This document shows positions 37,814-45,784 of a DNA stretch of 64,000 nt, in pieces; within the stretch, counting starts at the first letter, position 1, and each line of letters opens with the position of its first letter. The notes under the pieces are model-generated. The model made no database searches, was not told the DNA's origin, and saw only the letters and a program-made list of their open reading frames with translations. The DNA comes from Actinomycetes bacterium (GTDB lineage Bacteria; Actinomycetota; Actinomycetes; Actinomycetales; Dermatophilaceae), in contig JAKOPT010000138.1 of assembly GCA_029778715.1 (NCBI GenBank), positions 1-64,000 on the forward strand. The letters run 5' to 3'. The position numbers and the translations under genes were made by a program.

Positions 37814-38518
37814 ATGACCAAGATCACCGAACTCACCAAGAACGTCGACACCCGCCCCTTCTACGCCCTCGTCGGCGCCACCGACCTGACCGTCGAGAAG
37901 GCCCGCGAAGCCGCGGACGCCGCCGAGGACTTCGGCGCCCAGATGCGCGCCGAGTTCGACAAGATCGTCGCCGACCTCGCCCCGGCCAAGGTCCAGGACC
38001 GCGCCGAAGCCGCCATCGCCGAGGTCAAGGACCTGCCGCACCAGGCTGCCGTGACCCGCAAGGCGAGCATGGAGAAGTGGGCCGCCCGCTACGAGGACCT
38101 TGCCACCCGCGGCAAGAAGCTCGTCGAGCGCATCCGGGGCCAGAAGGCCACCCAGGACCTCATGGCCCAGGCGGACGCCACGATGGCGACCGCCAAGGGT
38201 GCGATGACCACGGCGACCAAGGCCGCCAAGGACGTCGAACGGTCCGCGAAGGCCACCATCACCACCGGCCGCAACCAGGCCACCAAGGCCGCCGAGGCCA
38301 TCCGCGACTCGGTCGTCGAAGAGGTCAAGTTCGCCGAGGCCGAGGTTGCCCACGCCGTCAAGGCCACCCGGACCGCCGCCAAGCGCACGAGCACCACGAC
38401 CCGCAACGCGGCCAAGAAGACCGCGTCCGCGACCAAGGGCGCCCGCACCAGCGCCGCCAAGACCGCCGCCGCTGCCGAGAAGGCGACCGCCAAGGCCGCC
38501 GAGAAGGTCGGCGACTGA
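37814..38518 (+). CDS. hbhA: HbhA-like heparin-binding/adhesin-type protein
   Basis: A 234-residue protein: N-terminal TRPFYALVGATDLTVEKARE as in HbhA, a long alpha-helical coiled-coil region, and a Lys/Ala/Thr-rich tail (AAKKTASATKGART) like the heparin-binding C-terminus. In mycobacteria HbhA is a surface adhesin also tied to lipid bodies; here a surface or envelope-organising role is inferred. I prefer ATG 37814 to 37805 because GGAG then lies 9 bp upstream. No signal peptide. Downstream of its XRE regulator, as in mycobacteria. Confidence 0.85.
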   Translation: MTKITELTKNVDTRPFYALVGATDLTVEKAREAADAAEDFGAQMRAEFDKIVADLAPAKVQDRAEAAIAEVKDLPHQAAVTRKASMEKWAARYEDLATRGKKLVERIRGQKATQDLMAQADATMATAKGAMTTATKAAKDVERSAKATITTGRNQATKAAEAIRDSVVEEVKFAEAEVAHAVKATRTAAKRTSTTTRNAAKKTASATKGARTSAAKTAAAAEKATAKAAEKVGD

Positions 38519-38572
38519 CACACCTGCCGCGCCTCGCGCGGCCGGGGGCTCCCCCTTTCGCCCCCATATGGA

Positions 38573-38604
38573 CCGGGTGGGTTCCTGCAACGGAACCCAC
38601 CCGG
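38573..38604 (+). terminator. Strong hairpin terminator after hbhA
   Basis: CCGGGTGGGTTCC (38573-38585) pairs perfectly with 38592-38604 around TGCAAC, followed by CTTCC. It is 55 bp after the hbhA stop. Confidence 0.75.
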
Positions 38605-38609
38605 CTTCC

Positions 38610-38820
38610 GTGTGCGCCCGGCATACCGGTCTTGTATGCCGCGTCGCACCGGTCTCGTATGCCGCGGCGCGCAGCCGTTGGCCGCGTCGCAGCGGTCCCG
38701 TATGTAACGCTCCGCCGGCCCGGATGCCCCGGTCCTGGCCGGTCCGTAGCGCCACCGGTCCCGTATGCCGCGGTCCTGGCCGGGCCGCAACGCCACCGGT
38801 CCCGTATGCCGCGGACGTAC
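38610..38820 (+). repeat. Array of CCGGTCCCGTATGCCGCG units
   Basis: Seven or more degenerate units of about 20-55 bp built on CACCGGTCCCGTATGCCGCG, some with GTCCTGGCCGG between. It is the densest cluster of the GTATGCCG octamer in the window and fills most of the 364-bp gap between hbhA and the asparaginase gene. No gene is visible in it. Confidence 0.75.
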
Positions 38821-38882
38821 TAGAGGGCACGCCTCGGCTTTCCGGCGCCCGGCGGCAAACGCCACACCCTAAGGTGGGCGCC

Positions 38883-39881
38883 GTGACCGAGACCCCGCCC
38901 GCGGCCGATGCTGCGCCCGCCGTCCTCACCCACGCGCCTGTTCTCGCGCACCTGATCCGCGGCGGCTTCATCGAATCGGTGCATCACGCGAGCGTCGTGC
39001 TCACCGCGCCCGACGGCTCGATCGAGCGGGTCTGGGGCGAGGGCGGCAGCCCGATGTTCCCGCGGTCGGCAAGCAAGCCGCTTCAGGCGCTTGCCATGGT
39101 CCGTCACGGGCTCGACCTGCCCGACGAACTGCTCGCGCTGGTGTGCTCCAGCCACTCGGGCGAGGACTTCCATCGCGCCGGGGTGCGCCGCATCCTCGCC
39201 GGCGCCGGCCTGACCGAGGCCGACCTGCAGAACACCCCCTCGCTGCCGCTGCAGGAGGCCGAGCAGCACCGGTGGATCCGCGAGGGACGCGGCCCGGCGT
39301 CGATTGCCCAGAACTGCTCGGGCAAACATGCGGGGATGCTTGCCACTTGCGTCCTGGCCGGCTGGGACACCAAGACGTATCGCGACCCGCGCCATCCGCT
39401 GCAGCGGGCCATCGCTGAAGTCATCGAGGAGTATGCCGCCGAGCCGGTTGCCGCGACCGCCGTCGACGGGTGCGGGGCGCCGGTCATGGCGATCTCGCTG
39501 GCTGGCCTGGCGCGCGCTTTCGGGGCACTCGCGGCCGCACCCCACCGCGACCCGGGCAGCGCCGCGGCGCGGATAGCGACGGCCATGAGGGCAGCCCCGG
39601 AGTATCTCGGCGGCACCGACCGGGATGTGACGGCCCTGGTCCGCCAGACGCCGGGGCTGATCGCCAAGGACGGCGCCGAGGCGGTGGTCGCCGTCGGGCT
39701 CGCCGATGGACGCGGCTTGGCGGTCAAGGTTGCCGATGGTGGGGGCCGGGCCCGGATGGTCGTCCTCGCCGGCGCCCTGCGCGCGGCCGGGGTGGAATCG
39801 GAGGCGTTGCCGCGCCTGGAGGAGTCGCCGGTGCTCGGGCACGGCATACCCGTGGGTGCCCTCGTCGCCACCGGCTTCTGA
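38883..39881 (+). CDS. L-asparaginase II-type (thermolabile/rhizobial-type) asparaginase
   Basis: A 332-residue protein of the AnsA/asparaginase II family, distinct from the E. coli type: [33 protein letters not shown] with the catalytic Ser-x-x-Lys (SASK), [13 protein letters not shown], and [13 protein letters not shown] with the second Ser-x-Lys. It hydrolyses asparagine to aspartate and ammonia. Start GTG 38883. The stop lies 10 bp before dtd, so the two form an operon. Confidence 0.87.
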   Translation: MTETPPAADAAPAVLTHAPVLAHLIRGGFIESVHHASVVLTAPDGSIERVWGEGGSPMFPRSASKPLQALAMVRHGLDLPDELLALVCSSHSGEDFHRAGVRRILAGAGLTEADLQNTPSLPLQEAEQHRWIREGRGPASIAQNCSGKHAGMLATCVLAGWDTKTYRDPRHPLQRAIAEVIEEYAAEPVAATAVDGCGAPVMAISLAGLARAFGALAAAPHRDPGSAAARIATAMRAAPEYLGGTDRDVTALVRQTPGLIAKDGAEAVVAVGLADGRGLAVKVADGGGRARMVVLAGALRAAGVESEALPRLEESPVLGHGIPVGALVATGF

Positions 39882-39891
39882 GGGGGTCATC

Positions 39892-40317
39892 ATGCGACTG
39901 GTGCTTCAACGGGTCGACGGGGCGCGCGTCGTCGTGGCCGGCGAGGTGGTCGGGGCCATCGCGGGCGAGGGGCTGCTCGTCCTCGTCGGGGTCACGCACG
40001 GCGACGGCGCCGCCCACATCGAGACGGCGGCGCGCAAGATCGCCGACTTGCGCATTCTCTCCGGCGAACGCTCGGTCGCCGATCTCGGTGCGCCCGTGCT
40101 CGTCGTCAGTCAGTTCACCCTGTATGCCGACACGTCCAAGGGCCGTCGCCCGTCCTGGAATGCCGCCGCACCCGGCCCGGTCGCCGAGCCGATCGTCGCG
40201 GCCCTCGCCGACGCGCTGCGCCAGCGGGGGGTGGAGGTGGCCACCGGCCGGTTCGGGGCCGACATGCGGGTCGAACTGGTCAACAACGGCCCGGTGACCC
40301 TGGTCCTCGACGTGTGA
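39892..40317 (+). CDS. dtd: D-aminoacyl-tRNA deacylase
   Basis: A 141-residue enzyme that removes D-amino acids and glycine from mischarged tRNA. It has the SQFTLYAD motif (Thr catalytic region) and the cross-subunit [10 protein letters not shown] motif with the Gly-Pro pair that confers chirality. Length matches the family. The last codons, VTLVLDV plus stop, are duplicated twice in the downstream DNA. Confidence 0.93.
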   Translation: MRLVLQRVDGARVVVAGEVVGAIAGEGLLVLVGVTHGDGAAHIETAARKIADLRILSGERSVADLGAPVLVVSQFTLYADTSKGRRPSWNAAAPGPVAEPIVAALADALRQRGVEVATGRFGADMRVELVNNGPVTLVLDV

Positions 40318-40444
40318 GTTCCCTGGTTGGGCGGGGTTCGGGGGTCCCGTGACCCTGGTCCTCGACGTGTGAGTTCCCTGGTTGGGTGGCGTCGATGCTC
40401 CCATGCTTCGGGGTTCCGGTGATCCCGGTCCTCGAGGTGTGAGG
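40294..40444 (+). repeat. Partial tandem copies of the dtd 3' end
   Basis: GTGACCCTGGTCCTCGACGT plus GTGAGTTCCCTGGTTGGG occurs at 40294 (end of dtd) and again at 40349, 55 bp on; a third decayed copy, GTGATCCCGGTCCTCGAGGT, is at 40419. The extra copies have no start and are not translated as genes. Confidence 0.85.
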
Positions 40445-40552
40445 TCTGCCGGAGGCGTGAGGGCACCTGGACGAGCCTCACCCCGACGGGTATGCCGCGA
40501 GCCTCCTGTAACGTCCGTCCTCCCCGCTCGGGCAGCCCCGATGGGCGAAGGC

Positions 40553-40610
40553 ACGCGGAAAGTGGTGACGGCACGCGGAAACTTCCGCGTGCCGTCACCA
40601 CTTTCCGCGT
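40553..40610. terminator. 58-bp inverted repeat with 28-bp arms
   Basis: Arms 40553-40580 and 40583-40610 are perfectly complementary with a 2-nt centre (AC). Each arm contains ACGCGGAA twice, around GTGGTGACGG. Cruciform-prone; could terminate the asparaginase-dtd transcript. It lies within the 819-bp gene-free stretch 40318-41136, whose remaining part (40620-40846) shows no gene or motif I can support. Confidence 0.7.
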
Positions 40611-40846
40611 CGCTTCCGGGCGGAGCGCCGGCCAACCGGCTATCCGGGGACCAGCACTTCCGGCCCTGGCAGACCCCTGTCACCCACCCAAGTTGAGCCG
40701 GCGAGGCCAGCCGATGAGGGCGGCGAGCGTCGTCTTGCTGGGCGAATACACCTTGGGGGCTTTTCCTCGGATCGTTGCCCTCGCCCTAGCCCCTTGGCTC
40801 ATGCCCCTCCGCGGCGCCCCTCGGACGATCCCGGGCCCGCTCCTGC

Positions 40847-41104
40847 TGCCTACCCTGCAAGGGGTGGGGTGATCGCCCCACCTTTGGCAGGGTGGCTGGT
40901 CTGGGGTTGGTGCTGGTGGGGGTGGCTGGGGTTGCCGCTGTGCTCGTCCCGCTGCCTACCCTGCAGGGGGTGGGGTGATCACCCCACCTTTGGCAGGGTG
41001 GCTGGTCTGGGGTTGGTGCTGGTGGGGGTGGCTGGGGTCGCCGCTGGGCTCGTTGTGCGGTCTTGCGTGCAGGAGGTGGGGTGATCGCCCCACCTTTGGC
41101 AGGG
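40847..41104 (+). repeat. 106-bp tandem repeat carrying family-B palindromes
   Basis: About 2.5 copies with an exact 106-bp period: the palindrome GGTGGGGTGATCGCCCCACC (GATC at 40871, 40977 and 41083) preceded by CTGCCTACCCTGCA and followed by TTTGGCAGGGTGGCTGGTCT. Between palindromes lies a GT-rich segment (GGGGTTGGTGCTGGTGGGGG). No gene. Confidence 0.9.
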
Positions 41105-41136
41105 GAGGAGGTCCGGGGCGGCATACCCTTGGGCGC

Positions 41137-41463
41137 ATGACGTGGATCACCAGCGCCCAAGCATGGATTGCGCTTCTGCTCGGCGGGGCCGCGCTCGGCG
41201 TCGAGGCGTGGGCGCTGGTCGACGCGCTGCGCCGCCGACCCGATGCCTTCACGGCGGCGGACAAGAAGACCAAGGGGTTCTGGGTGGCGATCCTCGGGGT
41301 GGCCACGGCCGTCGGGTTCGTGTTCCTCGCCTCGGTCGGCAACATGCTCGGCCTCATCGCGGTCGTCGCGGCCGGGGTCTATCTCGCCGACGTCAAACCC
41401 GCCCTCGACCGGGTGATGGGACGCGGGTCGGGACGTCGGGACGGGCCCTACGGCCCCTGGTGA
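41137..41463 (+). CDS. DUF2516 family membrane protein
   Basis: A 108-residue actinobacterial protein with two to three membrane helices (AWIALLLGGAALGVEAWALV and GFWVAILGVATAVGFVFLA) and the DALRRRPDAFTAADKKTKGFW loop typical of DUF2516. Function unknown. The last 16 bp overlap the 3' end of the convergent methyltransferase gene. Confidence 0.85.
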   Translation: MTWITSAQAWIALLLGGAALGVEAWALVDALRRRPDAFTAADKKTKGFWVAILGVATAVGFVFLASVGNMLGLIAVVAAGVYLADVKPALDRVMGRGSGRRDGPYGPW

Positions 41464-42263
41464 CGCCTCACCTCAGGGCGGACGGCGGACCAGGGGAGGG
41501 TGAGTTCGCCCAGGCGCCACCGTGACGGTTCGTCGCGCAGCGGCCAACCCGCCTCGCGCACAGCCGCGGCGGTGGCGAGAAAGCGTTGCCGGACCCCGTA
41601 TGCCGCGTGCCCCGCGGCATACGCCCACGACCTGTCAAGGTCGGTGAGGAACGCGTGGATGGCCTCGCCGGGGACGTTGCGGTGGATGAGGGCCTTGGGG
41701 AGTCGCTCGGCGATGACGCTGGGGCGTTCGAGACCCGCGAGCCGCCAACTGAGGGTGAGGGACGTCGGCCCAGCCGGGGCCACGGTGATCCAGGTGGCGA
41801 GCCGGCCGAGTTCGTCGCAGGTGCCGTCGATGAGGATCCCGTCCGCGGCGAGACGGCCCTGAACCGTGGCCCAGGCCGCGGGAACCTCGCCCTCGGCATA
41901 CTGGCGCAACACGTTGAAGGCGCGTACGACCAGCGGGCGCTCGCCGCTCGGAAGGGGTATCTCAAACCCCCCGCGCGCGAACGTGAGGCCCTCGCGACCC
42001 ACGGGTTGGGCATCGGCGACCCGAGCCGGGTCGATCTCGAGCCCGACGACCCGGATGTCCCGGCGAAGTCGCCGCAGCCGCTCGTGGAGTTCGAGGGTCG
42101 TGATCGGGGAGGCGCCGTAGCCGAGGTCGACGACGACCGGCGGCGTGGCCGGAGCGTGGAGGCGGCGCGCCTGCGTTGCCACCAACCATCGGTCGCACCG
42201 CCGCAACCGGTTGGGGTGGGTGGTGCCGCGCGTGATGACACCCACCGGCTTTGCGCTGGCCAT
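41448..42263 (-). CDS. Class I SAM-dependent methyltransferase-like protein
   Basis: A 271-residue protein with a SAM-binding motif I PVVVDLGYGASPITTLEL and motif II VVGLEIDPARV. The N-terminus TRGTTHPNRLRRCDRWLV is characteristic of an actinobacterial subfamily with no assigned substrate. Later motifs are weak, so activity is inferred. ATG at 42263 preferred to GTG 42266. Convergent 16-bp overlap with the DUF2516 gene. Confidence 0.75.
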   Translation of the reverse strand: MASAKPVGVITRGTTHPNRLRRCDRWLVATQARRLHAPATPPVVVDLGYGASPITTLELHERLRRLRRDIRVVGLEIDPARVADAQPVGREGLTFARGGFEIPLPSGERPLVVRAFNVLRQYAEGEVPAAWATVQGRLAADGILIDGTCDELGRLATWITVAPAGPTSLTLSWRLAGLERPSVIAERLPKALIHRNVPGEAIHAFLTDLDRSWAYAAGHAAYGVRQRFLATAAAVREAGWPLRDEPSRWRLGELTLPWSAVRPEVRRHQGP

Positions 42264-42324
42264 CACCCCAGCGTATGCCGCACCCCCGACCGGCCCCGCG
42301 TATGCTCAAGCCCCGCCGCTCAGT

Positions 42325-42366
42325 GTCAACTGCGAGTTGACATTTCGGTGCCCGGGAACATACCGT
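42325..42366 (+). promoter_or_regulatory. Promoter and 17-bp palindromic operator of small toxin-antitoxin-like pair
   Basis: GTCAACTGCGAGTTGAC (42325-42341) is a perfect 7-3-7 palindrome that overlaps a consensus -35 box TTGACA (42337-42342). A TACCGT -10 box (42361-42366) follows after 18 bp. The predicted transcript would start at or beside the GTG at 42373, so the first gene may be leaderless. The palindrome is a likely autoregulatory operator. Confidence 0.65.
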
Positions 42367-42372
42367 CGATTG

Positions 42373-42609
42373 GTGGAGATTCTCCCCTCGGCTCACAAGC
42401 ATGGGGTTGGCGGCGAGGACATCGATCATGCGTGGACCGATGCCGTGCGATATGTGGAATACGAATACGCCGGTGAGGAGCGGCTGCTGGTCATCGGTCC
42501 GGACCGTCACGGACGGATGCTTGAACTCGTGGCGGTCCCAGCCGACAGTCCAGTCCGAATCGTTCACGCGGACCAACTGAGAGCCCGCCTTTTCGACTAC
42601 TTGAGATGA
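42373..42609 (+). CDS. Small BrnT/DUF4258-like protein, candidate toxin
   Basis: A 78-residue protein from GTG 42373: a His-rich start (SAHKHGVGGEDIDHAW), a two-strand hairpin (RLLVIGPDRHGRMLELVAV) and a basic-acidic end (QLRARLFDYL). This layout resembles small RNase-fold toxins of the BrnT/RelE/DUF4258 type; the HGV-x-EDI-x-HA stretch is the main clue. The family assignment is tentative. Nine bp separate it from the next gene, which encodes a small helix-turn-helix protein. Confidence 0.6.
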   Translation: MEILPSAHKHGVGGEDIDHAWTDAVRYVEYEYAGEERLLVIGPDRHGRMLELVAVPADSPVRIVHADQLRARLFDYLR

Positions 42610-42618
42610 GGTGATGTG

Positions 42619-42867
42619 ATGACCAAGGTACGCACCGAACCCGACACGACTGGCCTGGAGCACCTCGAGCCAGCCAGCCATACGGCGCGTGATGCGGCCG
42701 CCTTCCGCCGCATCGTCGCGGCACAACGGGCCGTCACCGAGGCGGACCGGCAATTGCACGAGGCCGTGCGGAGTGCTCGGCAGGCTGGTGAATCCTGGAC
42801 GGTGATCGGCGCGGCGCTCGATGTGAGCCGGCAGGCCGCCCAGAAGCGCTTTGGGCGTACCCGCTGA
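42619..42867 (+). CDS. Small helix-turn-helix protein, candidate antitoxin
   Basis: An 82-residue protein: N-terminal acidic segment, a central helix ([20 protein letters not shown]) and a C-terminal helix-turn-helix ([20 protein letters not shown]). ATG 42619 has GAGG about 7 bp upstream; GTG 42616 is an alternative. As the DNA-binding member of a toxin-antitoxin-like pair it would bind the palindrome upstream of the first gene. The pair separates the methyltransferase gene from mshA. Confidence 0.65.
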   Translation: MTKVRTEPDTTGLEHLEPASHTARDAAAFRRIVAAQRAVTEADRQLHEAVRSARQAGESWTVIGAALDVSRQAAQKRFGRTR

Positions 42868-42913
42868 CTTCGGACGCGACGGCACCGCCCTGCGGGCGTG
42901 GGAGACTCGCCCA

Positions 42914-44242
42914 GTGACCATTCCCGCGCCGCCCGCCGAACGCCCCGAGCGGTTGCGCCGGATCGCCATGGTGAGCGTCCACACGTCCCCGCTGGCCCAG
43001 CCAGGCACCGGCGACGCGGGCGGGATGAACGTCTACGTCCTCGAAACCGCGCGCCGCCTGGCCCGGCGCGGCATCGCCGTCGATGTCTTCACCCGCCGCA
43101 CCACCGCGGCCGTCCCCGCCGTCGTCGAGGTCGAACCGGGCCTGCACGTGCGCCACATTGCCGCCGGCCCCTACGAGGGGCTCGCCAAGGAGGACCTTCC
43201 CGGCCAGCTCTGCGCATTCGCCGCCGGTCTGTGCCGGGTCGCCGCGCGCGTCCCCGAGGACTGGTACGACCTCGTCCACTCCCACTATTGGCTCTCCGGG
43301 CAGGTCGGGTGGCTCGCCGCCGACCGCTGGAACGCCCCCCTCGTCCACACCATGCACACGATGGCCCGGGTCAAGAACCTCCACCTCGCCCCCGGCGACG
43401 ACCCCGAACCCCCCGGCCGCGAGATCGGCGAGGCCCAAGTCGTCGACGCGGCCACCCGGCTGGTCGCCAACACGGCCGCCGAGCGTCTCGAACTCATCGA
43501 GATGTATGCCGCCGACCCCGCCCGGGTGGCCGTCGCCGAACCCGGAGTCGACCTCGACATCTTCACTCCCGGCGATCGGTATGCCGCCCGCGCCGCCCTC
43601 GGTGTCCCCGGCGACGCGATCCTGCTCCTCTTCGTCGGCCGCATCCAGCCCCTCAAGGGTCCCGATCACGCCCTCCGGGTCGCCGCCGACCTGCTCGACC
43701 GCAACCCCACGTGGCGCGGTCGCCTCACCCTCGCCGTCCTCGGCGGGGCGAGCGGCAGCGGCGTGCGCCACCCCATGGGCTTGCCGGACCTCGCCGCCGA
43801 CCTCGGCCTGGGCGACGCCGTGCGGTTCCTGCCGCCCGTGGACCGCGCCACCCTCGCCCACTGGTACCGCGCCGCCGACGCCGTCCTGGTCCCCTCGCAC
43901 AGCGAGTCCTTCGGGCTGGTCGCGGTCGAGGCCCAGGCCTGCGGCGCCCTGGTGGCGGCCTCGGACGTCGGCGGGCTGCCGGTGGCCGTCGGCGACGCCG
44001 GCCTGCTCCTCCCGGTCGGGAACGTGCCCGCCTGGGGCGCAGCGCTCGACGCGACCCTCAAGGACGACGAGCGGAGCGGCATACGGGCCCTGGCGGCGGC
44101 CCGGCACGCGCAAGCCTTCGGCTGGGACCACACCGTCGACCAACTCGTCGCGGTCTACGAGGCGGCCGTCGCGATCCCCCGGCAGTCCTCCATCAACGAC
44201 GCCGACACCCTCGTCGGCATCCCGGCAGCGGTGATCCCATGA
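42914..44242 (+). CDS. mshA: D-inositol-3-phosphate glycosyltransferase MshA
   Basis: A 442-residue GT4 glycosyltransferase for the first step of mycothiol synthesis, joining UDP-GlcNAc to inositol 3-phosphate. Motifs are [36 protein letters not shown], the donor-site [15 protein letters not shown] and [17 protein letters not shown]. Start GTG 42914. It overlaps ybjN by 4 bp. mshD lies 13 kb away in this window. Confidence 0.94.
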   Translation: MTIPAPPAERPERLRRIAMVSVHTSPLAQPGTGDAGGMNVYVLETARRLARRGIAVDVFTRRTTAAVPAVVEVEPGLHVRHIAAGPYEGLAKEDLPGQLCAFAAGLCRVAARVPEDWYDLVHSHYWLSGQVGWLAADRWNAPLVHTMHTMARVKNLHLAPGDDPEPPGREIGEAQVVDAATRLVANTAAERLELIEMYAADPARVAVAEPGVDLDIFTPGDRYAARAALGVPGDAILLLFVGRIQPLKGPDHALRVAADLLDRNPTWRGRLTLAVLGGASGSGVRHPMGLPDLAADLGLGDAVRFLPPVDRATLAHWYRAADAVLVPSHSESFGLVAVEAQACGALVAASDVGGLPVAVGDAGLLLPVGNVPAWGAALDATLKDDERSGIRALAAARHAQAFGWDHTVDQLVAVYEAAVAIPRQSSINDADTLVGIPAAVIP

Positions 44243-44751
44243 ACGAGCACGTGACCACGACCCTCACGACCTACTTCGCCGAGGCCGGCCTGGAGTGGGA
44301 GCCCGGCACCAGCCCCGGCGAACTTGTCGTCACCCTTCCCGGCGAGAAGAAGCTCAAGACCGTCGTCTCCCTCCTCGCCGGCGAGACCTCGCTCGTCGCC
44401 CGCGCCTTCGTCATCCGCAACCCCGACGAGAACCACGATCGGGTCTACCGGTTCCTCCTCGCCCGCAACCTGCGCCTGCCCGGCATCGCGTATGCCGTGG
44501 ACTCCAGTGGCGATGTCTACGTCACCGGCCGCCTCCCCCTCGAGGCGGTGAGCGCGGACTCGGTCGACCACCTCCTCGGCGCCATCCTCGAATCGAGCGA
44601 CGGGCCCTTCAACGAACTGCTCGCCCTTGGCTTCCTCACCTCGATGCGCCAGGAATGGGCCTGGCGGGTGGATCGGGGCGAATCCCTGCGCAATCTGGAG
44701 GCGTTCCGGGGCTTGTTGGAACGCCCCGGCGACCCGCCCCGAGCGCCGTGA
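44239..44751 (+). CDS. YbjN domain protein
   Basis: A 170-residue YbjN-family protein with the fold of type III secretion chaperones: [10 protein letters not shown]-like start, [40 protein letters not shown] and [20 protein letters not shown]. The role is unknown, but its place between mshA and gpmA is conserved in actinobacteria. ATGA overlap with mshA. Confidence 0.85.
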   Translation: MNEHVTTTLTTYFAEAGLEWEPGTSPGELVVTLPGEKKLKTVVSLLAGETSLVARAFVIRNPDENHDRVYRFLLARNLRLPGIAYAVDSSGDVYVTGRLPLEAVSADSVDHLLGAILESSDGPFNELLALGFLTSMRQEWAWRVDRGESLRNLEAFRGLLERPGDPPRAP

Positions 44752-44773
44752 GGCGCGGGTCTACGCTGACGGT

Positions 44774-45511
44774 ATGACGGCATACACCCTCATCCTCCTG
44801 CGCCACGGACAGTCCGACTGGAACCAGAAAAACCTCTTCACCGGCTGGGTCGACGTCGACCTGACCGACCAAGGCCGCGCCGAGGCGGTGCGCGGCGGCC
44901 ACCTCATGAAGGACGCCGGCTACCTCCCCGACGTGCTCCACACCTCGGTGCTCCGCCGGGCCATCACCACCGCCAACCTCGCCCTCGACGCCTGCGACCG
45001 GCACTGGATCCCGGTGCGCCGCAGTTGGCGCCTCAACGAGCGCCACTACGGCGCCCTCCAAGGCCTGGACAAGGCCGCCGTGCGCGACAAGTACGGCGAG
45101 GAGAAGTTCATGATGTGGCGGCGCAGTTTCGACACCCCGCCGCCGCCGATCGAGGCCGGCACCGAGTTCGACCAGACAGGTGACCCCCGGTATGCCGGTG
45201 TCGACGTCCCGCTCACCGAGTCCCTCTCGCTGGTCATCCCCCGGTTGATGCCCTACTGGGATGGGCCCATCAAGGACGACCTGCGCGAGGGCAAGACTGT
45301 CCTCGTCACCGCCCACGGCAACAGCCTGCGGGCCCTGGTCAAGCACCTCGACCAGATCAGCGACGCCGACATCGCCGGCCTCAACATCCCGACCGGCATG
45401 CCCCTGGTCTACGAGTTGGGCGAGGACTTCATGCCCACCGCGCCCGGGCGCTACCTCGACCCCGAGGCCGCGGCCGAAGCGGCGGCGGCAGTCGCCAACC
45501 AGGGCCGCTGA
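44774..45511 (+). CDS. gpmA: 2,3-bisphosphoglycerate-dependent phosphoglycerate mutase
   Basis: A 245-residue glycolytic enzyme interconverting 3- and 2-phosphoglycerate. The phospho-histidine is His11 ([10 protein letters not shown]). [32 protein letters not shown] and [15 protein letters not shown] complete the active site. Last gene of the mshA-ybjN-gpmA cluster, followed by a strong terminator. Confidence 0.96.
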   Translation: MTAYTLILLRHGQSDWNQKNLFTGWVDVDLTDQGRAEAVRGGHLMKDAGYLPDVLHTSVLRRAITTANLALDACDRHWIPVRRSWRLNERHYGALQGLDKAAVRDKYGEEKFMMWRRSFDTPPPPIEAGTEFDQTGDPRYAGVDVPLTESLSLVIPRLMPYWDGPIKDDLREGKTVLVTAHGNSLRALVKHLDQISDADIAGLNIPTGMPLVYELGEDFMPTAPGRYLDPEAAAEAAAAVANQGR

Positions 45512-45525
45512 CGCGGCATACCCCA

Positions 45526-45561
45526 GGTGCGGGGGCCGACCGTCAGGTCGGCCCCCGCACC
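45526..45561 (+). terminator. Perfect 16-bp hairpin terminator of gpmA
   Basis: GGTGCGGGGGCCGACC (45526-45541) pairs with 45546-45561 around a GTCA loop, 15 bp after the stop codon. Confidence 0.8.
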
Positions 45562-45574
45562 GGCGTTCACGCCC

Positions 45575-45712
45575 GTCAACATTCGACCAATAGGTGGGTT
45601 GTTGACGCCCGCCGACGCCGCGAGGCCGTCAACATTCGACCAATAGGTGGATTGTTGACGCCCGCTGACCCCTCGAGGCCGTCAACATTCGACCAATAGG
45701 TGGGTTGTTGAC
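45575..45712 (+). repeat. Three family-A repeats with exact 53-bp period
   Basis: 32-bp units at 45575, 45628 and 45681, each starting GTCAACATTCGACCAATAGG and ending TTGTTGAC, so with 7-bp inverted ends (GTCAACA/TGTTGAC). The 21-bp spacers are similar to each other. It fills the 273-bp convergent gap between gpmA and ppk2, where no gene is seen. Confidence 0.9.
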
Positions 45713-45734
45713 GGCGTCCAGCGCGGCAGACGCA

Positions 45735-45768
45735 ACGGCCCGGCCCCTGTAAACGGGGACCGGGCCGT
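45735..45768 (-). terminator. Hairpin terminator of ppk2
   Basis: ACGGCCCGG and CCCC pair with GGGG and CCGGGCCGT (one bulged A) around TGTAAAC, 17 bp past the ppk2 stop on the minus strand. Confidence 0.7.
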
Positions 45769-45784
45769 CGGGGCCGCAGGCGCG

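Noticed and set aside
45575-45712. Possible short CRISPR (three repeats, 21-bp spacers)
   Set aside because: The spacers are too short and similar to each other, and the same unit is scattered elsewhere at irregular spacing.
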